NCBI RefSeq assembly: GCF_047314965.1
Contig: NZ_JBLBVK010000058.1
Location: forward strand, 1 to 64,000
Direction: 5' to 3'
From: JAVJUV01 sp047314965
GTDB taxonomy: Bacteria; Pseudomonadota; Alphaproteobacteria; Rhodobacterales; Rhodobacteraceae
DNA: 64,000 nucleotides
This document shows positions 15,544 through 23,373 of the stretch, one piece after another. The notes beneath the pieces were generated by a model, which worked only from the letters and a program-made list of their open reading frames with translations, was not told the DNA's origin and did no database searches. The first letter of the stretch is position 1. Each line of letters starts with the position of its first letter. The translations under genes were made by a program, and so were the position numbers.

Positions 15544-16371
15544 ATGAGCAGTGATATCCAGCTTCCGCCCGACCTTCTCGGTCCCGGTTCGCAGCCGGCC
15601 TCCACCGATGGCTCCGTGCTCGACTACATGGCGATGCCCGGCGACATGCGTACATATGCACCGCACGTGCCGATTGTGAAGGCCGACGCCGCTCTTGAGC
15701 CGGCGCTAAAGCTTATGGCCCAGATTGCCTTTGTGGCCGGGCGTGTTGCCGAAAACGGTGGGTCCGAGAATTTCGATCTCACAGCGCTCGACACGGCCAG
15801 CCGCCGCCTGGTCGCCGAGACCATGGGCGAAGGCGAGGTTGCGATGAAGTTGCGCGGCATTCCAGCCTTGTCGGTCCAGGAAAGTGTCTTCGCGGGCATC
15901 TGGTGTGTCACCGGCCACGGCGTGGACCGGATCGAGGTAGCGCCCGTTCCGCGAGCGGCGCGTGAGCGGGCCTTTCGGCCGGTGTTAGACCGCCAGCCCG
16001 TCAAGACCGGACCCGGCGTTGTGAACGCGCCTGCGGTTCTCTCGGAGCTGGAAGACAAGAGCGCGGGGTATGCAGGTGACTTGCACGTCATCAACCTGTC
16101 TCTCCTGCCGCACACCGGGGAGGATCTCGCTTGGCTCGAAGCGCGGCTGGGGCAGGGCGCGACCGACATCCTGTCGCGCGGCTATGGCAATTGTCGGATC
16201 CGGGCCACCGCGACGCCAAACGTCTGGCGCGTCCAGTTCTTCAACTCGGTCGACACGCTGATTCTGGATACCTTCGAGGTCACCGACGTTCCCGAAGTCG
16301 CCGTTGCGGCAGCCGAGGATTTGGCCGACAGCGCTATGCGACTGTTGGACGTGCTGGAGGCGATCCGATGA
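15544..16371 (+). CDS. hupH: HupH, HyaF-type hydrogenase assembly protein
   Basis: 275 residues of the HupH/HyaF family, recognised from the N-terminal PPDLLGPGSQ segment, the central LRGIPALSVQESVFAGIW stretch and the C-terminal GYGNCRI region followed by VQFFNS. It takes part in assembly of the Tat-targeted uptake hydrogenase, probably in late steps of cluster or subunit maturation. It overlaps hupJ by four bases (ATGA). Confidence 0.88.
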   Translation: MSSDIQLPPDLLGPGSQPASTDGSVLDYMAMPGDMRTYAPHVPIVKADAALEPALKLMAQIAFVAGRVAENGGSENFDLTALDTASRRLVAETMGEGEVAMKLRGIPALSVQESVFAGIWCVTGHGVDRIEVAPVPRAARERAFRPVLDRQPVKTGPGVVNAPAVLSELEDKSAGYAGDLHVINLSLLPHTGEDLAWLEARLGQGATDILSRGYGNCRIRATATPNVWRVQFFNSVDTLILDTFEVTDVPEVAVAAAEDLADSAMRLLDVLEAIR

Positions 16372-17144
16372 CCGGTTTCGAGGGCTCCTTCCTGGGCGCG
16401 GCCGACAAGATTAGTCCCAAGGCAACCATGGAATGCAAGATCTGCTGGACACCCTATGATCCCACCGAGGGCGACGACACTCGACAGGTGGAGCCGGGAA
16501 CGCCCTTTACGGACCTGCCACACGACTGGTCCTGCCCGAATTGCAGCGCGCCGAAAGAGCAGTTCATGGTGCTGGAGGACCCCGGCCAGGACGAGTTGCG
16601 CGCAGAGGCCGAGATCAAGGCCGCAACCGACCGACTGGTTGCCGATTTCTCCGAGGTCTGGCATTCGACCATGAGGGGCATGCCGATCGTGAACAAAGCG
16701 CTGCGCGTCGAAGCGGTGGGGTTTCGCCGCCACGAGGGGCGGATCATCGGCGTTCTGGTCAGCCCGTGGTTCATGAACCTGATCCTCTTGCCTGACGGCG
16801 AGGCTTGGTCGGAGTTGAAAGCGGGTGAGAAGGAGGTCGTCGCCTTTCCATCGGGAGACTATGAATTCATCCACAATACCCGCGAGATGACGGGAGGCTA
16901 CAAGGCCTGTTCCCTGTTCTCGCCGATGGGCGATTTCACCAGCCAGAAGGACGCGACCGACGTCGCCCGCGCGGTGATGGCGGCGATTTTTGACCCCGAG
17001 CATCGCGCGGATACCGACCGGGCCGCCGATATCCGCGCAGCTCGCGTAGTCGAACTTGCGGAAACTGAGCCCCTTATCGATCAACCTCCGACGCGGCGCA
17101 CGCTGATCACGGGCGGGTTGTATGAAGGGGGCGAAACGCGCTGA
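16368..17144 (+). CDS. hupJ: Rubredoxin-HupJ fusion (HupI + HupJ) assembly protein
   Basis: 258 residues in two parts. Residues about 20-70 form a rubredoxin with iron ligands CKIC and CPNC around a DLPHDWSCPNC loop, the job done by separate HupI in rhizobia. The rest (from about residue 85) is the HybE/HupJ chaperone with FMNLILLP and GGYKACSLFSPM. HupI and HupJ are thought to help build the small-subunit clusters, especially under oxygen. The start at ATG 16368 overlaps the hupH stop; the frame is open far upstream, but that part is a shadow of hupH. The fusion fits the lack of a separate hupI in this cluster. Confidence 0.9.
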   Translation: MTGFEGSFLGAADKISPKATMECKICWTPYDPTEGDDTRQVEPGTPFTDLPHDWSCPNCSAPKEQFMVLEDPGQDELRAEAEIKAATDRLVADFSEVWHSTMRGMPIVNKALRVEAVGFRRHEGRIIGVLVSPWFMNLILLPDGEAWSELKAGEKEVVAFPSGDYEFIHNTREMTGGYKACSLFSPMGDFTSQKDATDVARAVMAAIFDPEHRADTDRAADIRAARVVELAETEPLIDQPPTRRTLITGGLYEGGETR

Positions 17145-18031
17145 TGCTCGATGCGGGTCAGCATACAGCGCTTCGCGCCCAACGCGCCCCGGGCCTGCCG
17201 GTGGCTCGGCTGGTCGTCGGGCGCAGCGTCGATGACGTGGCCGCGCTGCTGCCCCGGTTGTTCAGCCTTTGCCGTGCGGCGCAGAGCGCTGCAGTCAAGG
17301 CCGCTCTTGGATGCGAGGTCTCGACCAAGGGGATCGGACAAGAGATTCTTCGTGATCACCTGCTGAAATTTCACGTGACTTGGCCAGCGCTTTTCGGGTG
17401 TCCTCCCCGCCCGTTGCCGGCCGATTGGGCGGATGGTGGCGCGGAACTGCGCAAGTCGGTTTTCGGACCGGCCGGACGTGCTCCCGCCACCGCCGCCGAC
17501 TTCTTTTCGTTCCTCGACAGCGGGACAGGATATGCAACGGTCCTCAAGAAGATAGACGGGTGTTTTAAGCGCGGCGAGGCCGTGGCCGAGGGTGTATCCG
17601 CCGTCACGCCCGAGACGATCTGGGGCGAGGGCGTCGTCGACAACTCTGTCGCGGCTCGCGTCGCGGGGCATCCGGCCATGCAGGGGGTCGCTGACGCGCG
17701 GGGCCGGGGGCCGCTCTGGCGCGCGGCAGCGCGGCTTTTCGACATCGCGGCAGTGATCGACATGGACGTCCCGCCGGTGCTGTCGCCCGCGCCGGGCGAG
17801 GCCATAGTGCCGGCCGCCCGTGGCAGCTATGCTGTGCGGATCGCAAGGCAAGGCCAGATGGTCACCGAATTCGAGCGCGTAACGCCGACCGACCACCTTC
17901 TGGCCGATGGCGGTGTCCTTGACCGGGCGCTGGCAACTCTTCCAGCGCATAAGGCGGGACTCGGGGCCCTTCTTCTTGATATCCTCGATCCGTGCAGCCC
18001 AGTTCGGCTGCGGGAGGTTGGACATGCATGA
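17144..18031 (+). CDS. hupK: HupK, degenerate large-subunit-like maturation scaffold
   Basis: 295 residues. It shows a faint copy of the HupL architecture. LPRLFSLCRAAQSAAVKAALG aligns by eye with RICGVC...ALG, and LLDILDPCSPVRL near the end aligns with SFDPCLAC. In each case only one Cys of the CxxC pair remains, so it cannot hold a normal NiFe centre. This supports a role as a transient scaffold or platform for the Fe(CN)2CO unit. It shares TGATG with hupJ and overlaps hypA by eight bases. Confidence 0.88.
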   Translation: MLDAGQHTALRAQRAPGLPVARLVVGRSVDDVAALLPRLFSLCRAAQSAAVKAALGCEVSTKGIGQEILRDHLLKFHVTWPALFGCPPRPLPADWADGGAELRKSVFGPAGRAPATAADFFSFLDSGTGYATVLKKIDGCFKRGEAVAEGVSAVTPETIWGEGVVDNSVAARVAGHPAMQGVADARGRGPLWRAAARLFDIAAVIDMDVPPVLSPAPGEAIVPAARGSYAVRIARQGQMVTEFERVTPTDHLLADGGVLDRALATLPAHKAGLGALLLDILDPCSPVRLREVGHA

Positions 18032-18365
18032 GATGTCACTTTGCGAGGGAATACGGAGAGTCGTCGAACAGGCCGCGGCTGCACCGGAGATCAACCGCGT
18101 ATCGAAGGTTCGCCTGGAGATAGGCCGTTTTGCCGGGGTCGAGAAGGACGCGCTGAGTTTCGCCTGGGAAATCGTGATGCGCGGCTCAAAGGCCGAAGGC
18201 GCGGAACTTATCATGATCGACTTGCCCGGTAAGGCGATGTGTTTTGACTGTATCAAGACGGTGGAAATCGAGGACCGCCTGGACCCTTGTCCGGAATGCG
18301 GCGGCGGCAAGCTGTTGCCCGAGGGCGGCGACGAGATGCGGATCAAGGATATGGAGGTTCAGTGA
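18024..18365 (+). CDS. hypA: HypA, nickel chaperone
   Basis: 113 residues beginning MHEMSLCEG, with the N-terminal His2 used for nickel binding, and a zinc site formed by CFDC and CPEC near residues 73-93. It works with HypB to insert nickel into the large subunit precursors. It lies between hupK and hypB with overlapping ends on both sides. Confidence 0.93.
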   Translation: MHEMSLCEGIRRVVEQAAAAPEINRVSKVRLEIGRFAGVEKDALSFAWEIVMRGSKAEGAELIMIDLPGKAMCFDCIKTVEIEDRLDPCPECGGGKLLPEGGDEMRIKDMEVQ

Positions 18366-19192
18366 TGTGCACGGTTTGCGGATGCGGTGATGGCAATGTC
18401 GAAGGGCATCATTCCCACGATCACCACCACCATCATGATCACGATCATCACCATCATCACCACGGTCATGACCTGCACTACGGTCAGGGCGCGGCTGGCG
18501 TGAGCGTGGCGGGAATGAGTCAGGAGCGCCTGATTGAGATCGAAACCGGCATCCTCAGCCAGAATGATGCCTATGCGGCGGTCAACCGCAAGCGGCTGGC
18601 CGAGAAAGAATGTTTCGCCGTCAACCTCGTCTCATCTCCGGGGTCAGGAAAGACGACGCTTCTCTGCGCTACGATCCGCGCGATGGAAGGCCCCGTCGCC
18701 GTGATTGAGGGCGATCAACAAACCACGAACGATGCCGATCGCATACGGGAGACCGGCGCGCCCGCCGTTCAGGTGAACACAGGCAAGGGATGCCATCTCG
18801 ACGGCCACATGGTCGGCCATGCTCTCGATCACCTCTCGCCGGAAAGCGGGACCACGCTCTTCATCGAGAACGTTGGAAATCTCGTATGCCCCGCCGCATT
18901 CGACTTGGGAGAGGATGCAAAGGTCGCGATCCTCTCGGTCGCTGAGGGCGAAGACAAGCCGCTGAAGTACCCGGACATGTTCACCGCCTCGCGGCTTGCA
19001 CTACTGAACAAGGTCGATCTGGCGCCGTATTGCGACGTGGATCTCGATCTTTACGAGGCCAACCTTAAGCGTGTGAACCCTCTGATCGAGATCATACGCG
19101 TCTCGGCGAAGACGGGCGAGGGGCTGGACCGCTGGATTGCATGGCTTAGGGCGGAAGCTCAGGCCAAACGCATGAAACAGGCGGCCGAGTAA
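18365..19192 (+). CDS. hypB: HypB, GTPase for nickel insertion with His-rich tail
   Basis: 275 residues. The N-terminus MCTVCGCGDG is the CxxCGC nickel motif. It is followed by a dense His/Asp stretch (about residues 16-40) likely to store nickel, and then the G domain: SSPGSGKTT (P-loop), EGDQQTTND, ENVGNLVCP and NKVDLAP. It hydrolyses GTP to drive nickel transfer from HypA to the large subunit. ATG 18365 overlaps the hypA stop, and its own stop overlaps hupR. Confidence 0.94.
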   Translation: MCTVCGCGDGNVEGHHSHDHHHHHDHDHHHHHHGHDLHYGQGAAGVSVAGMSQERLIEIETGILSQNDAYAAVNRKRLAEKECFAVNLVSSPGSGKTTLLCATIRAMEGPVAVIEGDQQTTNDADRIRETGAPAVQVNTGKGCHLDGHMVGHALDHLSPESGTTLFIENVGNLVCPAAFDLGEDAKVAILSVAEGEDKPLKYPDMFTASRLALLNKVDLAPYCDVDLDLYEANLKRVNPLIEIIRVSAKTGEGLDRWIAWLRAEAQAKRMKQAAE

Positions 19193-20667
19193 TGGCTACC
19201 CGCGCCCTACCCTCCATCCTCGTCGTCGACGACGAACCGCACAGCGTCGCCGCGATGCGCATGGCGCTGGAGGACGATTTCGTCGTACTTGAGGCTTCGA
19301 ACGCCGAGGAAGCCTGGGCGCTTATGGAGGAGCACTGGGTGCAGGTCGTGGTCTCGGATCAGCGCATGCCGGGGAAAAGCGGTATCGAGCTGTTGACCGA
19401 GATCCGTGACCGTTGGCCCGAGACCGTCCGCATCATCGTCACCGGTTACACCGAAACCAACGACATGATCGACGCGATCAACGAGGCAGGTATTTACCAG
19501 TTCATCACAAAGCCCTGGCACCCGGAACAACTGCTGATGGCGATCCGCAATGCCGCCCGCCTGTTTGAGCTTGCTCGCGACCACGAGCGTATGACACTCG
19601 AGATGCGCTATCTCGGCAACACAGCCTCGGCCAAGTTGGAGGATCGGCGCCGCCTTCTGCAAGAGGGGCTGGGCTTCGACAAGGTACTGCGAGGCCCGAA
19701 CTCATCACTGAACGCGGTCATCGCGCTGGCTCGCCAGTACGCCAGCTTCGACGTGCCCGTACTTATTACTGGCGAAGCGGGTACCGGCAAGACAGACCTC
19801 GCGCGCGCCATGCACTATGGCTCACTCCGTTCCGACCGCCCGTTCTTCGAGCTGAACTGTGCCGGGTTGACCGACGAGGTGTTGGCCGCCGAACTCTTTG
19901 GCATTCGCCGCGGAGCGGTCTCAGGTGTGCAGTCGACGAAGGTTGGCATCCTGCAAAAGGCCGATCGCGGCACCGTCTTCCTCAACGGCGTGGATACACT
20001 TTCGCCCGCAATGCAGATAGCCATGCTAAGAATTGTCCGCGAAGGCGCCTTCCAGCCCATCGGAAGCCATGAGCAAATGACCTCCGGTGCGCGTCTCATT
20101 GCTGGGGCGCACCGCGATCTTCGCGATGCCGTGGCCGATGGCAAGTTCCGGGGTGACCTTTTCTACGCGCTCTCGGTGACCGAACTGAACATGCCGCCCT
20201 TGCGCGGCCGGCCCGGCGACATCGCGCGGTTGGCCGAGCGGTTCCTTCACGACGCCGCCGAGGAACATGGAAAACCGGTTCGGGGACTCTCGGACGCGGC
20301 TCTGGAGTTTCTTGAAAACTACGACTGGCCTGGAAACCTGCCAGAGCTCCGCAACGAAGTCTTGCGCATGCTGATCATTGCTCAGGACGTCACGCTTGGG
20401 CCGGAATTGATCTCGCGCCACATCCTTCAGGCCGAACCCGGCGACGCAGGAAGCGACCGCCGCGCAATGGACCTCGGAACCGCCGATGGCACACTCAAGG
20501 ACCGGGTCGAGATGATGGAGATGCGTATCCTGCGCGAAACCATGACCCGCCTGAAATGGAACAAAAGCCGTGCGGCCAGCGAACTGGGGCTCAGCCGCGT
20601 CGGGCTTCGTGCGAAACTCGACCGCTATGGCATCGAACCCAGCGCAACATTCGCAGAGGAGGACTAG
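19192..20667 (+). CDS. hupR: HupR, NtrC-family response regulator of hydrogenase genes
   Basis: 491 residues. The receiver domain (residues 8-125) has DDE, phosphoacceptor Asp in VVSDQRMPG, Thr in VTGYT and Lys in TKPW. The AAA+ domain has Walker A GEAGTGKTD. A C-terminal Fis-type helix-turn-helix is NKSRAASELGLSRVGLRAKL. Where sigma54 activators carry GAFTGA, this protein reads RRGAVSGVQS. That agrees with the known behaviour of R. capsulatus HupR, which activates sigma70 promoters in its unphosphorylated form. It sits inside the operon it probably controls, between hypB and hypC. Confidence 0.93.
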   Translation: MATRALPSILVVDDEPHSVAAMRMALEDDFVVLEASNAEEAWALMEEHWVQVVVSDQRMPGKSGIELLTEIRDRWPETVRIIVTGYTETNDMIDAINEAGIYQFITKPWHPEQLLMAIRNAARLFELARDHERMTLEMRYLGNTASAKLEDRRRLLQEGLGFDKVLRGPNSSLNAVIALARQYASFDVPVLITGEAGTGKTDLARAMHYGSLRSDRPFFELNCAGLTDEVLAAELFGIRRGAVSGVQSTKVGILQKADRGTVFLNGVDTLSPAMQIAMLRIVREGAFQPIGSHEQMTSGARLIAGAHRDLRDAVADGKFRGDLFYALSVTELNMPPLRGRPGDIARLAERFLHDAAEEHGKPVRGLSDAALEFLENYDWPGNLPELRNEVLRMLIIAQDVTLGPELISRHILQAEPGDAGSDRRAMDLGTADGTLKDRVEMMEMRILRETMTRLKWNKSRAASELGLSRVGLRAKLDRYGIEPSATFAEED

Positions 20668-20671
20668 GATC

Positions 20672-20965
20672 ATGTGCCTTGGAATTCCGGGACAGATCAC
20701 CGCGATCACCGATGCCGGCCGTCAAATGGCCATGGCCGATGTATCGGGCGTCCGCCGCGAGGTGTCACTGGCACCCGTCGTCGAAGGTCCGCTGGAGACG
20801 CTGGTAGGTCAATGGGTGCTGATCCACGTTGGTTTTGCGATGGCCGTGATCGACGAGGACGAGGCGCACGAGACACTGGAAGCCCTTCGCGGTCTTGGCG
20901 AGGCGCAAGAGACACTGGAACAGATGGCCGAGGGCGACAAGGCGTTCGGGGAGGCGCGTTCATGA
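20672..20965 (+). CDS. hypC: HypC, hydrogenase maturation chaperone
   Basis: 97 residues beginning MCLGIPGQITAI; Cys2 is essential for forming the HypC-HypD complex and for passing the Fe(CN)2CO group to the large subunit. AGAGGAGGA precedes the ATG. It lies four bases after hupR and overlaps hypD by four bases. It has a longer acidic tail than the shortest HypC proteins. Confidence 0.93.
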   Translation: MCLGIPGQITAITDAGRQMAMADVSGVRREVSLAPVVEGPLETLVGQWVLIHVGFAMAVIDEDEAHETLEALRGLGEAQETLEQMAEGDKAFGEARS

Positions 20966-22110
20966 GATACGTCCAGGAATTCCGGGACCCCAAGGCCGCA
21001 AAAGGCGTTCTTGCTGCCATCGCCCGCGTTGCCGACGAGATCGGCGCAACACGCGAGCAACCGATCCACATCATGGAAATCTGCGGTGGCCACACTCACG
21101 CGATCTTTCGCTACGGCCTGGACAAGCTGGTGCATGAGGCTATCGAGTTTATTCACGGCCCGGGTTGCCCCGTTTGCGTCCTGCCGCGCGCACGGGTCGA
21201 CGAATGCATCGAGCTGGCGGAACGCCCCGAAGTCATTTTCACGACCTTCGGCGACGCGATGCGGGTACCTGGAACAAAGAGGAGCCTTCTGCAGGCCAAG
21301 GCGGACGGTGCCGATATCCGCATAGTCTATTCACCGCTCGACGCATTGGAACTGGCGCGCCGCAACCCGGAACGCGAAGTGGTGTTCTTTGGCCTCGGGT
21401 TCGAGACGACGACGCCCTCTACCGCGCTATCCATCCAACAAGCAGCGCGCGAGGAGCTGACGAATTTCAGCGTGTTCTGCAACCATATCACAGTCCCGCC
21501 TCCGATCCGTGCCCTTCTGAACGACCCGCACATGGTACTCGATGGGTTTGTCGGACCCGGACATGTTTCGATGGTGATTGGCACGCATCCCTACGATTTC
21601 ATTGCCGAAGACTATGGGAAGCCTCTGGTTGTCTCAGGCTTCGAACCGTTGGATCTTCTGCAATCCGTCCTGATGGTATTGATCCAGATTAGGGACGGGC
21701 GCTCTGAAATCGAGAACCAATACGCCCGCGTCGTGCCCGAACACGGCAATCCTGTAAGTCTGGCCGCCATAGCAGACGTTTACGAGCCGCGCCCCACATT
21801 CGAGTGGCGGGGTCTGGGCGAGATCGATGAGAGCGGACTTCGCGTCCGCGACGCATATGCCACGTTTGACGCTGAAGCCAAATTCGGCATCGGCTACGGA
21901 GCTTCCAGTGGCCGGGTGCGTGTCGAAGAGCCAGAGGGCGCGGCCTGCGGTGCGGTAATGACTGGCCGCTGCAAACCGACTGACTGCCCCCAATTCGGCA
22001 AGGGCTGCACGCCAGAGATGCCGCTCGGCGCGCTTATGGTTTCTTCCGAAGGTGCCTGCGCCGCCTACTACCAGTACGGCGGAGCACGTGCGATGGAAGC
22101 GGTTGAATGA
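20962..22110 (+). CDS. hypD: HypD, Fe-S scaffold for Fe(CN)2CO assembly
   Basis: 382 residues. Conserved motifs are IMEICGGHTH (the Cys that holds iron with HypC), GPGCPVC, and GFETTTPSTA. The C-terminal cysteine set GRCKPTDCPQFGKGCTPE provides [4Fe-4S] ligands. It overlaps both hypC and hypE in ATGA style, so the three proteins are made together. Confidence 0.95.
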   Translation: MRYVQEFRDPKAAKGVLAAIARVADEIGATREQPIHIMEICGGHTHAIFRYGLDKLVHEAIEFIHGPGCPVCVLPRARVDECIELAERPEVIFTTFGDAMRVPGTKRSLLQAKADGADIRIVYSPLDALELARRNPEREVVFFGLGFETTTPSTALSIQQAAREELTNFSVFCNHITVPPPIRALLNDPHMVLDGFVGPGHVSMVIGTHPYDFIAEDYGKPLVVSGFEPLDLLQSVLMVLIQIRDGRSEIENQYARVVPEHGNPVSLAAIADVYEPRPTFEWRGLGEIDESGLRVRDAYATFDAEAKFGIGYGASSGRVRVEEPEGAACGAVMTGRCKPTDCPQFGKGCTPEMPLGALMVSSEGACAAYYQYGGARAMEAVE

Positions 22111-23150
22111 ACAAGAACACCCGTGTTTCCCGCCTTCGCGATAACCGCGTCACCCTCGCACATGGCGGTGGCGGGAAGGCAATGCGCGACCTGATCGAAG
22201 AGGTATTCACCACCGTCTTTCAACCTCCCGGAATGGAGGATCAGGCGCGAGTGATGAGCGATGCTCTCCAGGAATCCGGCGCGCGGCTTGCCTTCACTAC
22301 CGACAGCTTCGTTGTGACGCCTGTTGAGTTCCCCGGCGGCGATATCGGGAAGATTGCGGTCTGCGGAACGGTAAATGACCTTGCCGTGGGCGGCGCGAAG
22401 CCACTTTGGCTCTCGGCATCCTTCATTATCGAGGAGGGAACGGAAATCGCGCTCCTGCGCCGGATCGTCGCCAGCATGGCGCTCGAAGCCGAGAAGGCGG
22501 GCGTTCGCATTGTTACCGGTGATACCAAAGTCGTTGGGCGCGGTTCGGCTGACAAGATTTTCGTGACCACTTCCGGGATTGGCGTCATCCCGCCCGACCT
22601 CGACCTTAACGCCAAGGCGATCCAGCCGGGCGACGTCGCCATTGTAAACGGGGTTCTGGGTGACCATGGTGCAGCGATCCTCGCCGCAAGGGGTGATCTT
22701 GCTCTTTCAACGGACATCGAAAGCGATTGCCAGTCACTGTCTGAGTTGATGGAGGCCGTAGTTGCCGCTGCTCCCGATGTGCGCGCCGCAAGGGATGCGA
22801 CGAGGGGCGGACTTGCGTCGGCGTTGAACGAGATGGCGGAAGCCTCAGGCGTTACAGTGGAAATCGATGAGGACCGTTTGCCCCTGAGAGCGGAGGTGAA
22901 GGGTATGTGTGAAATCCTGGGCCTCGACCCTCTCTATCTCGCGAACGAAGGCACCCTGGTTGTGTTCGTTCCCGAAGCCCAGGCCGATGCGACACTTGAA
23001 GCTATGAGGGCCACCACCGCCGGCAGGAATGCTGTGGCGATTGGCAGGGCGTTGAGCAAAGGCACCATGCCGGTTGTCATGAAAACGAGTTTTGGCGGAA
23101 CCCGGATCGTCGACATGCTGGTTGGAGAGCAGCTTCCTCGGATTTGCTGA
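22107..23150 (+). CDS. hypE: HypE, CN-ligand-forming enzyme
   Basis: 347 residues of the PurM/AIR-synthetase-like family. The N-terminal AHGGGGKAM forms the ATP site, and GDTKVVGRG and DATRGGLASALNE are family motifs. The protein ends in PRIC, the C-terminal Cys that is carbamoylated by HypF and then dehydrated with ATP to thiocyanate, the source of cyanide ligands. It is the last gene of the hydrogenase run; the next gene is convergent. Confidence 0.95.
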   Translation: MNKNTRVSRLRDNRVTLAHGGGGKAMRDLIEEVFTTVFQPPGMEDQARVMSDALQESGARLAFTTDSFVVTPVEFPGGDIGKIAVCGTVNDLAVGGAKPLWLSASFIIEEGTEIALLRRIVASMALEAEKAGVRIVTGDTKVVGRGSADKIFVTTSGIGVIPPDLDLNAKAIQPGDVAIVNGVLGDHGAAILAARGDLALSTDIESDCQSLSELMEAVVAAAPDVRAARDATRGGLASALNEMAEASGVTVEIDEDRLPLRAEVKGMCEILGLDPLYLANEGTLVVFVPEAQADATLEAMRATTAGRNAVAIGRALSKGTMPVVMKTSFGGTRIVDMLVGEQLPRIC

Positions 23151-23373
23151 AGCAGATTCACCATGAAAAAGGGGGAACGCGAACAGTTCCGAAGGAGCCG
23201 GGGTTCGAACGCACTTTCGTCAGTTTTACGCGTGTCGCCGGCACTATCGTCGCTTTGATCAGATCAATCAGCGGCTGTTTCTGGCTGGCGCCGAAATGGA
23301 CACTTGCCAGCGGCGAGGGAGTGCCTGAACTGCTAGTGCCGTCCCGACCCGGAGAGTTGCTTCTCCTGGCGTC

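Noticed and set aside
16182..17084. 300-codon minus-strand frame over hupH and hupJ
   Set aside because: Antisense shadow; both plus-strand genes have clear family motifs.
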